From Bacteroidales bacterium (GTDB taxonomy: Bacteria > Bacteroidota > Bacteroidia > Bacteroidales > Marinilabiliaceae), in assembly GCA_024401355.1 (NCBI GenBank), contig JAKSLF010000002.1, positions 62,001 through 126,000 of the forward strand: a stretch of 64,000 nucleotides of DNA, given 5' to 3'. Positions 25,935 to 34,091 of the stretch are shown in pieces (position 1 is the first letter of the stretch; each line of letters begins with the position of its first letter). A program made the translations under genes and the position numbers. Below the pieces are notes generated by a model that was not told the DNA's origin, did no database searches, and saw only the letters and a program-made list of their open reading frames with translations.

Positions 25935-26963
25935 CTACTTCTTGTCACGAAGCACCCATGCGTTCTCAAATCCACTGATGTTCCTGAACGATTTGTTGTT
26001 GCGCACAGCCTCTGCATGCGTCTCAAAACAACCTGCCGACACTCTATATCGGCCATTCGAAGGCAATTTGTCCAAACCACTAACACCACGCGCCACCATC
26101 GACGAAATATATGTATCCGCCTCTTTCTCCGTCTTGAAACTGCCTACTATTATATAGAATTTCTCATCTTTCTCGTCCTCTCTACTCACTTCTGAAACCA
26201 TATTCCCCTCGCTCGAAGCATCCTCAGCCATATTCGAACCACTACCTGCACTAACACCCATTGCGCTACCAGCATCAACACCAGCCGCATTGTCTAAAAC
26301 CTCCACACTATTTTCCGCATTAACTGCCACATCCCCCATCGCACGCGAACTTACTACAGTCGACACTATCGGCACATTAAACGCCTCCGCAGCAATATTC
26401 GCCTGCGAATAACCATTCTCCACCGAAGCATCCCTTGTCTCCGGCGCAACCATCATCAGCCCTACTAGCACCGCTACAGATGCAGCAACACGCTTCAGAT
26501 AAGCATAGTTACGCATCTTGACTACATTGGCCGATGGCTTTACACATATTGGCTGAGCCGACAAACCATAACTCTCTACCAAATAATTGACATCGCTGTC
26601 CGCAACAAACGACACCTCCGTGCCAAACATCCTCAACACACCAACTCCCTCCAACGCCACACTGCCTCTTGCCTTCAACTGACGCTTCACTTCCTCAACA
26701 AACGACACAACCATGCCATTCGCCTCATCAATGCTCACGCCGTATGCCTCCGCAACGTAGCCTACAAGCACACCATCATTATGACAAAGGCTTTTATTGA
26801 ATACTATCTCCTTGCATGGAGGGAAAAGCAGACCTCGCTTCTTGTCTATGACCGCTGGTCGGCGACTCGACACAAACGCACCAAGCCCTGGCACAATCAG
26901 ACAATCATGCTCATATAGCAACTCCGCTATCCTCTCTGTTGTATGTAATATTGATGTACTCAT
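25935..26963 (-). CDS. HU-CCDC81 and SPOR domain membrane protein
   Basis: A 342-residue protein. The first ~140 residues contain two HU-like CCDC81 modules (LIVPGLGAFV; LEGVGVL). A single membrane segment lies at about residues 158-174 (VAASVAVLVGLMMV). A low-complexity periplasmic linker follows, then a C-terminal SPOR domain (FYIIVGSFKTEKEADTYI...YRVSAGCF) from about residue 265. SPOR domains bind denuded septal peptidoglycan; a cytoplasmic HU-like module on the same chain could link cell wall and nucleoid. That link is inference from domains. Confidence 0.88.
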   Translation of the reverse strand: MSTSILHTTERIAELLYEHDCLIVPGLGAFVSSRRPAVIDKKRGLLFPPCKEIVFNKSLCHNDGVLVGYVAEAYGVSIDEANGMVVSFVEEVKRQLKARGSVALEGVGVLRMFGTEVSFVADSDVNYLVESYGLSAQPICVKPSANVVKMRNYAYLKRVAASVAVLVGLMMVAPETRDASVENGYSQANIAAEAFNVPIVSTVVSSRAMGDVAVNAENSVEVLDNAAGVDAGSAMGVSAGSGSNMAEDASSEGNMVSEVSREDEKDEKFYIIVGSFKTEKEADTYISSMVARGVSGLDKLPSNGRYRVSAGCFETHAEAVRNNKSFRNISGFENAWVLRDKK

Positions 26964-26989
26964 AGCCTCATCATTATCTATCTACATTG

Positions 26990-26997
26990 CAAATGTA
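26990..26997 (-). promoter_or_regulatory. -7 element (TACATTTG) of the SPOR-protein gene
   Basis: Minus-strand TACATTTG matches TAnnTTTG and lies 26 bp upstream of the start codon. Confidence 0.5.
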
Positions 26998-27107
26998 TAC
27001 AAATGCTATGATATTATGAAAAAAACTTATTGCAGCATTGTTGATAACCATTGTTAATAACTTTTCTAACATCTGTATATCAACATCTTATGTGGTTCGG
27101 AAATAAT

Positions 27108-27521
27108 CTATATTATTCTTCCCGTTGTCATCACTCTTGATATGATTTCCTCTATTATCGGCATGTCCGTCTCCGGCCAGGCCAGACGCATCAACTGAAT
27201 AGGCATAAACCATTCCGCCCTCGAATGATTTGTCAATACTGCACGCCCATCAACCACTTCCGCAAAAAATGGATGCATCTCATACTCATTACCTTCACCA
27301 TCTTTTGTCACAAACGGCATCATCCCCTCAACAATCCTGATGTTCAACCCCATCTCCTCATTGATTCGTCTGACAACACATGCCTCCGCCGACTCGCCGT
27401 CTCGCATCATACCACCAGGAAACTCCCACTGCCCCGAATGCTTGACCATGCTACCACGACTGGCTGCTAGCACCATTCCATTCTTTATGATCACAGCGCA
27501 TGTGACGTGTATATTTGCCAT
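27108..27521 (-). CDS. Nudix hydrolase (MutT-like) with an altered Nudix box
   Basis: A 137-residue Nudix-fold protein (ANIHVTCAVIIKNGMVLAAS; GQWEFPGGMM). The Nudix box is GMMRDGESAEACVVRRINEEMGL: here the canonical R-E pair reads R-R, while the following E-E is intact (box split here as GMMRDGESAEACVV then RRINEEMGL). Family members hydrolyse (deoxy)nucleoside triphosphates such as 8-oxo-dGTP. The change removes a residue normally involved in metal binding or catalysis, so activity or specificity may differ. Confidence 0.85.
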   Translation of the reverse strand: MANIHVTCAVIIKNGMVLAASRGSMVKHSGQWEFPGGMMRDGESAEACVVRRINEEMGLNIRIVEGMMPFVTKDGEGNEYEMHPFFAEVVDGRAVLTNHSRAEWFMPIQLMRLAWPETDMPIIEEIISRVMTTGRII

Positions 27522-27574
27522 CTCAAAAGATCTCTGTTTTTGTTGATTTTATTATTCTTACTACAATCCAACCA

Positions 27575-28069
27575 CTAATATGGCGTCTTGTCGTCTTTGG
27601 CCGCCCACTCATTAAATGTCACGATCGACTCCTCATGCAGCATCTGCTCCTCAGGTATGTTTCGCTGACCTATCGGCTTCTCGATCTGACGGTAGATAAA
27701 ACTGTCATCAAAGTCTATCTTCGCCGCGTCAGCTTGAGTATTTCCATAATATATATGATGCAATCTCGCCCAATATATTGCCCCAAGACACATCGGACAA
27801 GGCTCACACGACGTGTATATCTCACAGCCTGACAAGTCAAATGTCTTCAAACTTGAAGTCGCATCACGTATCGCCGACACCTCTGCATGAGCTGTCGGAT
27901 CACAATTCGCCGTAACGCGGTTGACTCCTCGACCTACAATCTTGCCGTCCTTCACTATCACAGCACCAAACGGACCACCACCATTCGCCACATTCTCTGT
28001 AGCCAAACGTATAGCCTCACGCATGTACTGCTCTTTAGATTCCGAACTTATATCATTCTTTTTTGACAT
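27575..28069 (-). CDS. Nucleoside deaminase (guanine deaminase-like)
   Basis: A 164-residue cytidine-deaminase-fold protein with the zinc site HAEVSAIRDA (His and catalytic Glu) and PCPMCLGAIYWAR (two Cys). The C-terminal FDDSFIYRQI resembles the GuaD group of guanine deaminases rather than TadA. It would convert guanine to xanthine in the cytoplasm. It is a single gene near the Nudix hydrolase. Confidence 0.88.
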   Translation of the reverse strand: MSKKNDISSESKEQYMREAIRLATENVANGGGPFGAVIVKDGKIVGRGVNRVTANCDPTAHAEVSAIRDATSSLKTFDLSGCEIYTSCEPCPMCLGAIYWARLHHIYYGNTQADAAKIDFDDSFIYRQIEKPIGQRNIPEEQMLHEESIVTFNEWAAKDDKTPY

Positions 28070-28150
28070 TTCACCTAATTTTAACGCAAGATAAACAGAT
28101 TTGCCGAAATAAGCAAATCATTCCATTAAAAGATTTAATAGTATAAACAG

Positions 28151-28188
28151 AATTTGCCCCTCAAACCCTAAGGCCTGAGGGGCAAATT
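28151..28188. terminator. 13-bp perfect stem-loop after rpmF
   Basis: AATTTGCCCCTCA and TGAGGGGCAAATT pair perfectly around a 12-nt loop, 34 bp past the rpmF stop. It has no strong U tract on either strand, so it may act as a bidirectional or 3'-end stabilising structure. Confidence 0.7.
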
Positions 28189-28222
28189 CCACATCGCTTT
28201 TTAAGCAGTGTCCGAATGAGAA

Positions 28223-28408
28223 TTAAGCTGTAACTTCCTTCTCAACAGCAAGCTTTCCGCGATAGTAACCACATTCGCCACATACTGTGTGGAGCTGGAT
28301 AGCTGCACCGCAATTTGAGCATACACCAAGAGTAGGAGCTACTGCCTTGTAGTGTGTACGACGCTTTGCTGTACGAGTCTTCGAATGGTTTCGTTTAGGA
28401 TGTGCCAT
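28223..28408 (-). CDS. rpmF: 50S ribosomal protein L32
   Basis: A 61-residue basic protein beginning MAHPKRNHSKTRTAKRR, with the zinc-ribbon pairs CSNCG and CGECGYYRG. It is a large-subunit ribosomal protein. It lies 15 bp after the DUF177 gene, the near-universal yceD-rpmF arrangement. Confidence 0.97.
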   Translation of the reverse strand: MAHPKRNHSKTRTAKRRTHYKAVAPTLGVCSNCGAAIQLHTVCGECGYYRGKLAVEKEVTA

Positions 28409-28423
28409 TTTCTTGTTATTAAA

Positions 28424-28981
28424 TTATTGTTTATCAATTAGTCCCTTCAAAGCGTCCCATCGAGGATCTGTCGCCTCCATAATCGGCTTCTCTGGGTCTG
28501 TTTTCACTTCTGTTACCAAATATTGATTCAACTTCTCTAGCATCTCCGCATTACATGTCGGATTGCCATTTTCGTCTTCTGGATGTACAAATCTCATCGG
28601 CAAACTAACCGCCAAAATCTCATATATCCATTGAGCTACTGATATCTCATTCTCACCCTCGGCCAACTGGAAAAGCTCGTCAGAAATCTCCTCTGTCGTC
28701 TCACCAAATTTTACGACCATGTCCCCTTCGCATTCCTCTATCGGATAATCCATATCCTCCAGACATACGTCACATGGTACAGTAATCTTGCCATTGAGCT
28801 CAAAATGAAACCTCAACATCTGGCTGTTCTTGGTCATCTCCACCACAGCATCAATATCACCCCTCTCTATTAGCGAGTTGTCTATCTCCGCAAAGAAATC
28901 ATCACCAACTTTGTATCTAAAGTTGTGAACACCGTCAGCCATCGACTTAAACGGTATTACATATTTCTCTGCCTCTGCCAT
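28424..28981 (-). CDS. DUF177 (YceD-like) protein
   Basis: A 185-residue acidic protein. The DUF177 core has LNGKITVPCDVCLEDMDYPI, with the C-x2-C pair. YceD homologues are linked to 23S rRNA processing/accumulation. Its position directly upstream of rpmF supports the call. Confidence 0.92.
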   Translation of the reverse strand: MAEAEKYVIPFKSMADGVHNFRYKVGDDFFAEIDNSLIERGDIDAVVEMTKNSQMLRFHFELNGKITVPCDVCLEDMDYPIEECEGDMVVKFGETTEEISDELFQLAEGENEISVAQWIYEILAVSLPMRFVHPEDENGNPTCNAEMLEKLNQYLVTEVKTDPEKPIMEATDPRWDALKGLIDKQ

Positions 28982-29004
28982 TTCTCTAGATGCCTAAAAC
29001 GGCG

Positions 29005-29012
29005 CAAAGTTA
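29005..29012 (-). promoter_or_regulatory. -7 element (TAACTTTG) of DUF177-rpmF
   Basis: Minus-strand TAACTTTG matches TAnnTTTG, 23 bp upstream of the DUF177 ATG. Confidence 0.55.
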
Positions 29013-29091
29013 CTAAAAATTTTAATTTTACCATAACCTTGCACACTCTTTTTGTATTTTTATCTTAACTCTTTAATGCCAGATACTCTTT

Positions 29092-30120
29092 TTACTCTAT
29101 ATTCCTGCACTTCTTCTCCCAATTCCATGCCGATAAGAGCGTATCCTCTATGCTTGCCTCTGCCTTCCAACCAAGCTCATTGTTCGCCAATGTCGTGTCT
29201 GCCCATATCTTTTCTATGTCTCCTGCCCTTCGACCAACAATCTTATAAGGCAGATTTACACCTGTAGCCTTGATGAACGCATTGACAAGCTCCATGACCG
29301 AATAGCCATTACCTGTTCCAATATTAAAATACTCGTAGTTGACCTTGTTCTTACCAGATATAAGACGATTAATGGCAACAACATGAGCCTTTGAAAGGTC
29401 TACTACATTTATATAGTCTCTAATTGGTGTTCCGTCTGGTGTATTGTAATCGTTTCCAAAGATGCTCAATTCCTTTCGCAATCCAGCTGCCGTCTGCGTA
29501 ATATATGGCACAAGATTATTTGGAACACCTACAGGCGATTCACCTATCAATGCAGATGGATGAGCACCAATAGGATTGAAATACCTCAAAGCAAGGCATT
29601 TTGCCTGACTATTCACATGAGCAAAATCTCTGATTATATCTTCAGCAACCGCCTTCGTATTGCCGTATGGCGATTCTGCAGGCTTGCGAGGTGTTGTTTC
29701 TGTTACAGGCAATTTGTCTGGCTGGCCATAAACCGTGCATGACGACGAAAATACGAAGTTATTGACACCATACTCCTTCATGCACTCCAATAAGTTCATA
29801 AGTGCATTCAGATTGTTTCGATAGTACTCAAGAGGCTTTTGAACCGACTCACCAACAGCCTTGAAGGCTGCAAAATGAATAATTGCCTCTATATTAGTAT
29901 ATTTCTTGAAGAACTCATGCGTAAGCGCTCTGTCCGAAAGATCAAAACACTCAAACAAAGGACGCTTGCCTGTTATCTTCTCAATGTTATCAACAACTTC
30001 AGCTTTTGAATTAGAAAGATTATCTACTATTACTACGTCAAATCCAGCCTGCTGCAACTCCACAACCGTATGCGAACCAATAAAGCCAGTTCCGCCAGTA
30101 ACAAGAATTAATTTACTCAT
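29092..30120 (-). CDS. galE: UDP-glucose 4-epimerase
   Basis: A 342-residue short-chain dehydrogenase-fold epimerase. It shows TGGTGFIGSHTVVELQQAG (NAD-binding), SSSCTVYG (catalytic Ser region) and SPYGNTK (YxxxK). It interconverts UDP-glucose and UDP-galactose for envelope glycans and galactose use. It is monocistronic, with its own promoter. Confidence 0.96.
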   Translation of the reverse strand: MSKLILVTGGTGFIGSHTVVELQQAGFDVVIVDNLSNSKAEVVDNIEKITGKRPLFECFDLSDRALTHEFFKKYTNIEAIIHFAAFKAVGESVQKPLEYYRNNLNALMNLLECMKEYGVNNFVFSSSCTVYGQPDKLPVTETTPRKPAESPYGNTKAVAEDIIRDFAHVNSQAKCLALRYFNPIGAHPSALIGESPVGVPNNLVPYITQTAAGLRKELSIFGNDYNTPDGTPIRDYINVVDLSKAHVVAINRLISGKNKVNYEYFNIGTGNGYSVMELVNAFIKATGVNLPYKIVGRRAGDIEKIWADTTLANNELGWKAEASIEDTLLSAWNWEKKCRNIE

Positions 30121-30140
30121 GACTTTTTCTTTTTATATTG

Positions 30141-30148
30141 CAAAGATA
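30141..30148 (-). promoter_or_regulatory. -7 element (TATCTTTG) of galE
   Basis: An exact minus-strand TAnnTTTG match, 20 bp upstream of the galE ATG, giving a very short leader. Confidence 0.6.
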
Positions 30149-30658
30149 CATCTTTACCACAACATAACGATATTTTATCTGTTGTTTTTAAGTAACGTTA
30201 CATCTCTTATCTTATACCGAAATAGGCCCAAAAACAACTTTGACCATTTTGACCGTGACCATTCCACGTTTTCTGCATTATACTCCAAATAACTTACATG
30301 ATTAATAGTTAAATCGCCAACCCGCTATGTTAATTTAAGCACCCCTCCGTTAATGACATTTAATAATCTTTCACAATTCAGGCAACCTCGACTTTCGACA
30401 CTTTTCTCGGAGGGATAACGGTACCTTACCGTACCCTTACCATACCTTTTTGACTCCATTAAAAAAGGCATTTCTTTAAGCCTCTTTAACAATGGTCATG
30501 GTCAAAGTTGTCAAACTTGATTTCACTAATATTTTAACAATTGATTAACAAAGCCCAAAATAGATTTGACTTTAATTAGGGGTAAATTAACAACGACAAC
30601 TAACCTACTCAAACCATCCGACAACAACCTATATCATTTTTGCCCCAACATGAAACAC

Positions 30659-30692
30659 AAAAAAAAGAGGGAACGACATCGCCGCTCCCCCC
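30659..30692 (-). terminator. Rho-independent terminator after gldN
   Basis: On the minus strand a GGGAGCG...CGTTCCC stem is followed by eight Ts, 25 bp past the gldN stop. It marks the end of the T9SS operon. Confidence 0.8.
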
Positions 30693-30716
30693 TTACATAC
30701 ATATCATCAAGAAATA

Positions 30717-31601
30717 TTAGTATTCCCAAACGTCATGCTCTTTCAAGAAGATCACATTCTTGATTCGCTCTGCCTCAAGGTTTGTATCAACATTTCCAGA
30801 TGCCATTTCAAGAATGGTTCTGTTGTTATATACATTAGCCTCAGAATATACATAGCTACCGAAACGACGCTTAGCGAAGAGGTCATCAAATGAATCACGC
30901 TGTGCGTCATTCTTTGTGTTATATGCCTCCTGCTTCATCAAGAATGGACGAAGCTCTGGGAAGTATACCCAGAATGAAAGCACCTGGTCAATACGCTCAC
31001 CTGTCTCATCTGCCTTCTCAAGGATAGGGCAAATGGCAATGATGCGGACGTCCATACGGCTATACTTCTTGTCAAAGAACCATACCTCCTTTACGAGGAG
31101 CTTCTTTGCAAGTGTAGCATCCATCTCTGACTCTACAATCTGACGCTCGTACAAACCTGTTTCTGGGTTCTGAATTTCAACTGTATCTATACCTGCGCCG
31201 AACTTTGTCTTAATTGCTTCAAAGTCCATACGACGGTCAAATTCACGGCCAAATCCCAAACCAGAATCGTATGCAGTAAGTTCACCATGGCTTATGGCAT
31301 CAAGCATAATGCGCACAACTGACTTACGACCATCAATCGACCACTTCGTGGTTGGATAATAGAGTGGCAAATTCATTTTCTCACGCATATCAATAATGCG
31401 CCAAATAGTCTTCTGCCACATTACATCCGCCTCACGAACGTGTACATAAGGAATCGCCTTCTTATTTGCAATGTGCTCTTTCTTTGCAATGTTGTCAACA
31501 CCCTTGAATGGTGAGGCATCTGGAGCAGATTCATCTGTCTGGGCAAAACCCGACATAGAAACTGTCAGCATGAGAGCCATTATAGACAATAACCTTTTCA
31601 T
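30717..31601 (-). CDS. gldN: Type IX secretion/gliding protein GldN (PorN)
   Basis: A 294-residue periplasmic protein with signal peptide (KRLLSIMALMLTVSMSGFAQ). The conserved GldN blocks VMWQKTIWRIIDMREKMN, NLPLYYPT and VWFFDKKYSRMDVRIIAICP are present. With GldK it forms the outer-membrane-associated ring of the T9SS. It is the last gene of the locus, 19 bp after the gldM C-terminal segment. Confidence 0.95.
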   Translation of the reverse strand: MKRLLSIMALMLTVSMSGFAQTDESAPDASPFKGVDNIAKKEHIANKKAIPYVHVREADVMWQKTIWRIIDMREKMNLPLYYPTTKWSIDGRKSVVRIMLDAISHGELTAYDSGLGFGREFDRRMDFEAIKTKFGAGIDTVEIQNPETGLYERQIVESEMDATLAKKLLVKEVWFFDKKYSRMDVRIIAICPILEKADETGERIDQVLSFWVYFPELRPFLMKQEAYNTKNDAQRDSFDDLFAKRRFGSYVYSEANVYNNRTILEMASGNVDTNLEAERIKNVIFLKEHDVWEY

Positions 31602-31620
31602 ATTCTCAAATATTAATGAG

Positions 31621-31974
31621 TTAATCTACTGTAAATGACAGAGGGCTCAACTTTCTAACGCCACCAGGACCTGTTGCCTGAACGTCTTCTATATAGAACT
31701 TCTGTCCTTTCTGCAAACCGTTGATCAACGACTTCTGTGCTGGTGTGAATGAAGCACTTGTTGAACGTTCACTTGTCAAGAATCCAGCCTTTACTGTTGA
31801 TACAGTGAAAGCAGTAACCTTAAACTGTACATCCATCACGAAGTCCTTCATCTCAGCAAATACACCTGCCTGTGCCTTCAAGACTCGTGCCTTGATCTTA
31901 CCGCCTGACAAACCGCCGACTGTTGCCTCTGGATTTGGAACACGAAGCAAACGGAATTCCTTGCTACCAATTGA
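31621..31974 (-). pseudogene. GldM C-terminal domain, separated by an in-frame TAG
   Basis: 117 codons in the same frame as the upstream gldM segment, beginning SIGSKEFRLLRVPNPEATVGG and ending LSPLSFTVD. This is the conserved distal beta-domain of GldM/PorM that projects to the GldKN ring. It has no credible start of its own: TTG at 31950 is the first possible codon and lies inside conserved sequence. The sequence shows no further stop or frameshift and looks freshly intact. A single base change (AAG or CAG to TAG) would explain the split. Confidence 0.85.
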
Positions 31975-33180
31975 CTACACACCATCAGCTGTCTTTGCTG
32001 ATACGTTGATGCTTGCCTTTGCTGTATTGTTCGCTGGCTTAACAATCCATCCGCTACCAGAACGTGATATTGTTGCACCAGTTGCTGTTACATTCAAATC
32101 ACTTGTAGGTATACCTGCTGCAGATATATCTACTGGGTTGTCAAGACCAATGTAGAATGCATTCATCTTTGTAGGTGAAACTACTACTGAAGGCTCACCA
32201 ACCTCATACTCAGCATCTACATCGTATGACTTCAACTCACCTGTTACAGGATCAGGTATCTGAATTCTTGCTGAGAACTTCTTCTGACCTACTGAAGATG
32301 CAGGTACTTCATACTTACCCTGACCAGCCTCTACAGGAAGCTTCTCACCATTTACTGTAACAATAGGATCCATTGTCTCATCGTATGCAGCAAGCATGAT
32401 GTCTGCCTTATACTTCTGACCACGCAATACGTAGCTAGACTCTGGTATTACAAGAGGCTTAATTCCAGTAAACTTGAATGATGCCTCATCTACCTTTGCA
32501 TACAAATAATTAACAACGTCCGACTGTGAACTTCTAACGTCATTCTGAACCTTTGAAAGAATTGACATCGTAGCAGCCAATGGAAGGTGCTCTGTAATCT
32601 TGCCAATCCATGGCTCAGCAGGTTCTGTTGGATCTGACTGAACAGGATCAGTATTAAACTGCTCTCTGTAGGCTTCAGCCTTAGCTTCATCACCATCAAC
32701 TGTCTGAATGAGGAATTCACGATATTCATCAATCATTGTCTTAAGTGAATCGCCACGCGCACCTCCCTGCTCAACAATCATAAGCTGAGCAGCAATATCC
32801 TGGTTACTAACTGACAAGTAGTTGTCAGGTGTAAATGGACTCTCAGGTTCGCCTGGACCATCTGCTGTATATACCATCAAGCACTTATAGTACTGGATCT
32901 GCTTATACAAAGCATCAGCCTTTTCGCGAAGTTCAACAGCCTTCTGATACTTGTCGCCAGCCTTCTTTGGATTCTGCTCCTTGGCTGCCTCAAAATCAAA
33001 ATACTGCTTATTTATTTTCTGGTCTACGACCTTAGTCGAATTCTTGATACCATTATCCACAAGGATGAAGGCGTTCAAAAGGTCACCAGACACGTTCAAG
33101 GCAAGCATCGCTGTCAGCATGAGGTACATCATGCCGATCATTTTTTGCCTCGGGGTTTCGGGACAGTTACCACCACTCAT
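31975..33180 (-). CDS. gldM: Type IX secretion motor protein GldM (PorM), ending at a premature TAG
   Basis: 401 residues are translated from ATG 33180 to a TAG at 31975-31977. The N-terminus has the single membrane helix (MIGMMYLMLTAMLALNVS) that sits with GldL in the inner membrane to form the proton-driven motor; periplasmic domains follow. Joined to the 117 in-frame codons downstream the chain is about 519 residues, the usual GldM size. As annotated it lacks the C-terminal domain that contacts the GldK/GldN ring. Neighbouring gld genes are intact. Confidence 0.93.
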   Translation of the reverse strand: MSGGNCPETPRQKMIGMMYLMLTAMLALNVSGDLLNAFILVDNGIKNSTKVVDQKINKQYFDFEAAKEQNPKKAGDKYQKAVELREKADALYKQIQYYKCLMVYTADGPGEPESPFTPDNYLSVSNQDIAAQLMIVEQGGARGDSLKTMIDEYREFLIQTVDGDEAKAEAYREQFNTDPVQSDPTEPAEPWIGKITEHLPLAATMSILSKVQNDVRSSQSDVVNYLYAKVDEASFKFTGIKPLVIPESSYVLRGQKYKADIMLAAYDETMDPIVTVNGEKLPVEAGQGKYEVPASSVGQKKFSARIQIPDPVTGELKSYDVDAEYEVGEPSVVVSPTKMNAFYIGLDNPVDISAAGIPTSDLNVTATGATISRSGSGWIVKPANNTAKASINVSAKTADGV

Positions 33181-33225
33181 CGATAATCGATTTTTCTAAT
33201 TAATACTCTAGTTTACTACTCTCGA

Positions 33226-34050
33226 TTATCGGTTTGTAACAGCGCTGAGCATGTTGCCATAGATTGAGTTCAACTCACCTACTGTCTTGCTCAATGATGC
33301 TATCTGCTGACGATACTGCTTAACACCCTCTACTGATGCTGCAATCTCACTTGAGATTGATGCAAGACCACTTGCAAGAGCCTCTGTAGACTGTGCCTGA
33401 CCCTTCAAACCTGCCAACTGCTGTACGTATGCTGCATTTACTGCTGACATATTGCCCTTCAACTGCTCTGACAAGTCTGCCTGTGAAGCGATTGAATCAG
33501 CAAGCTTTGCACTTGATGCTGAGAACTTAGAGCCTACTTCTGCTACCTGGCTCTGTGCTGCAGCAAACTGGCTCAATGAGTCATTTGCAACCTTTACATT
33601 ATTAACGTATGCCTTTGTTGCTGATGTTGCATCAGTAAGGTCTGCCATCTGTGATGTTGTCGAAGCAAGCTTCTTTACACCCTCAGAAAGCTGGTTGATT
33701 GTTGTCTGGTCGATTGCACCAGCCGAAACCAAAGCTGAAAGTTCGCTTCCGCCACCATTGCCACCATTGCCATGTGACTTCTTTGAAGAGTTTACATCTG
33801 GCTCTTCGTCCAAGCCCAAAAGCTCTGGATAAACCAATGTCCAGTCTGGCATTGCATGAGGTGGCTCGAATGCTGACAAGAAGAAGATCAAGGCTTCTAC
33901 ACCAAGACCTGCTACAAGCATTACACCTGCTCCTGGGAAGTGCATGATCTTAAACAATGCACCAACGATTGCTACAGCTGCACCCCAGCCATACACATAG
34001 GCCATAATCTTCTTATAGCCCGGACTTTCAACTAATTCCTGTATACTCAT
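33226..34050 (-). CDS. gldL: Type IX secretion motor protein GldL (PorL)
   Basis: A 274-residue protein with two N-terminal membrane helices (YGWGAAVAIVGALFKIMHF; AGVMLVAGLGVEALIFFLS). The second contains the conserved Glu thought to carry the proton path. The cytoplasmic part is rich in Ala/Ser/Gln coiled coil. The FEPPHAMPDWTLVYPEL block is diagnostic. It forms the GldLM rotary motor. Confidence 0.95.
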   Translation of the reverse strand: MSIQELVESPGYKKIMAYVYGWGAAVAIVGALFKIMHFPGAGVMLVAGLGVEALIFFLSAFEPPHAMPDWTLVYPELLGLDEEPDVNSSKKSHGNGGNGGGSELSALVSAGAIDQTTINQLSEGVKKLASTTSQMADLTDATSATKAYVNNVKVANDSLSQFAAAQSQVAEVGSKFSASSAKLADSIASQADLSEQLKGNMSAVNAAYVQQLAGLKGQAQSTEALASGLASISSEIAASVEGVKQYRQQIASLSKTVGELNSIYGNMLSAVTNR

Positions 34051-34091
34051 AATTGCTAATTTATTTCTTGATTTGTATTATGTTTCTTTTT

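Larger units (their letters stand above)
30121..30716. other. 596-bp intergenic region between galE and gldN
   Basis: It contains the galE promoter (30141-30148), a cluster of phased TACC motifs (30420-30446), an AT-rich stretch and the gldN terminator (30659-30692). No convincing ORF is present. A small RNA cannot be excluded. Confidence 0.6.

Noticed and set aside
31975-31977. TAG as a generally reassigned codon in this genome
   Set aside because: GH115 and kdsB end at TAG in positions matching family C-termini, so TAG is a normal stop here.
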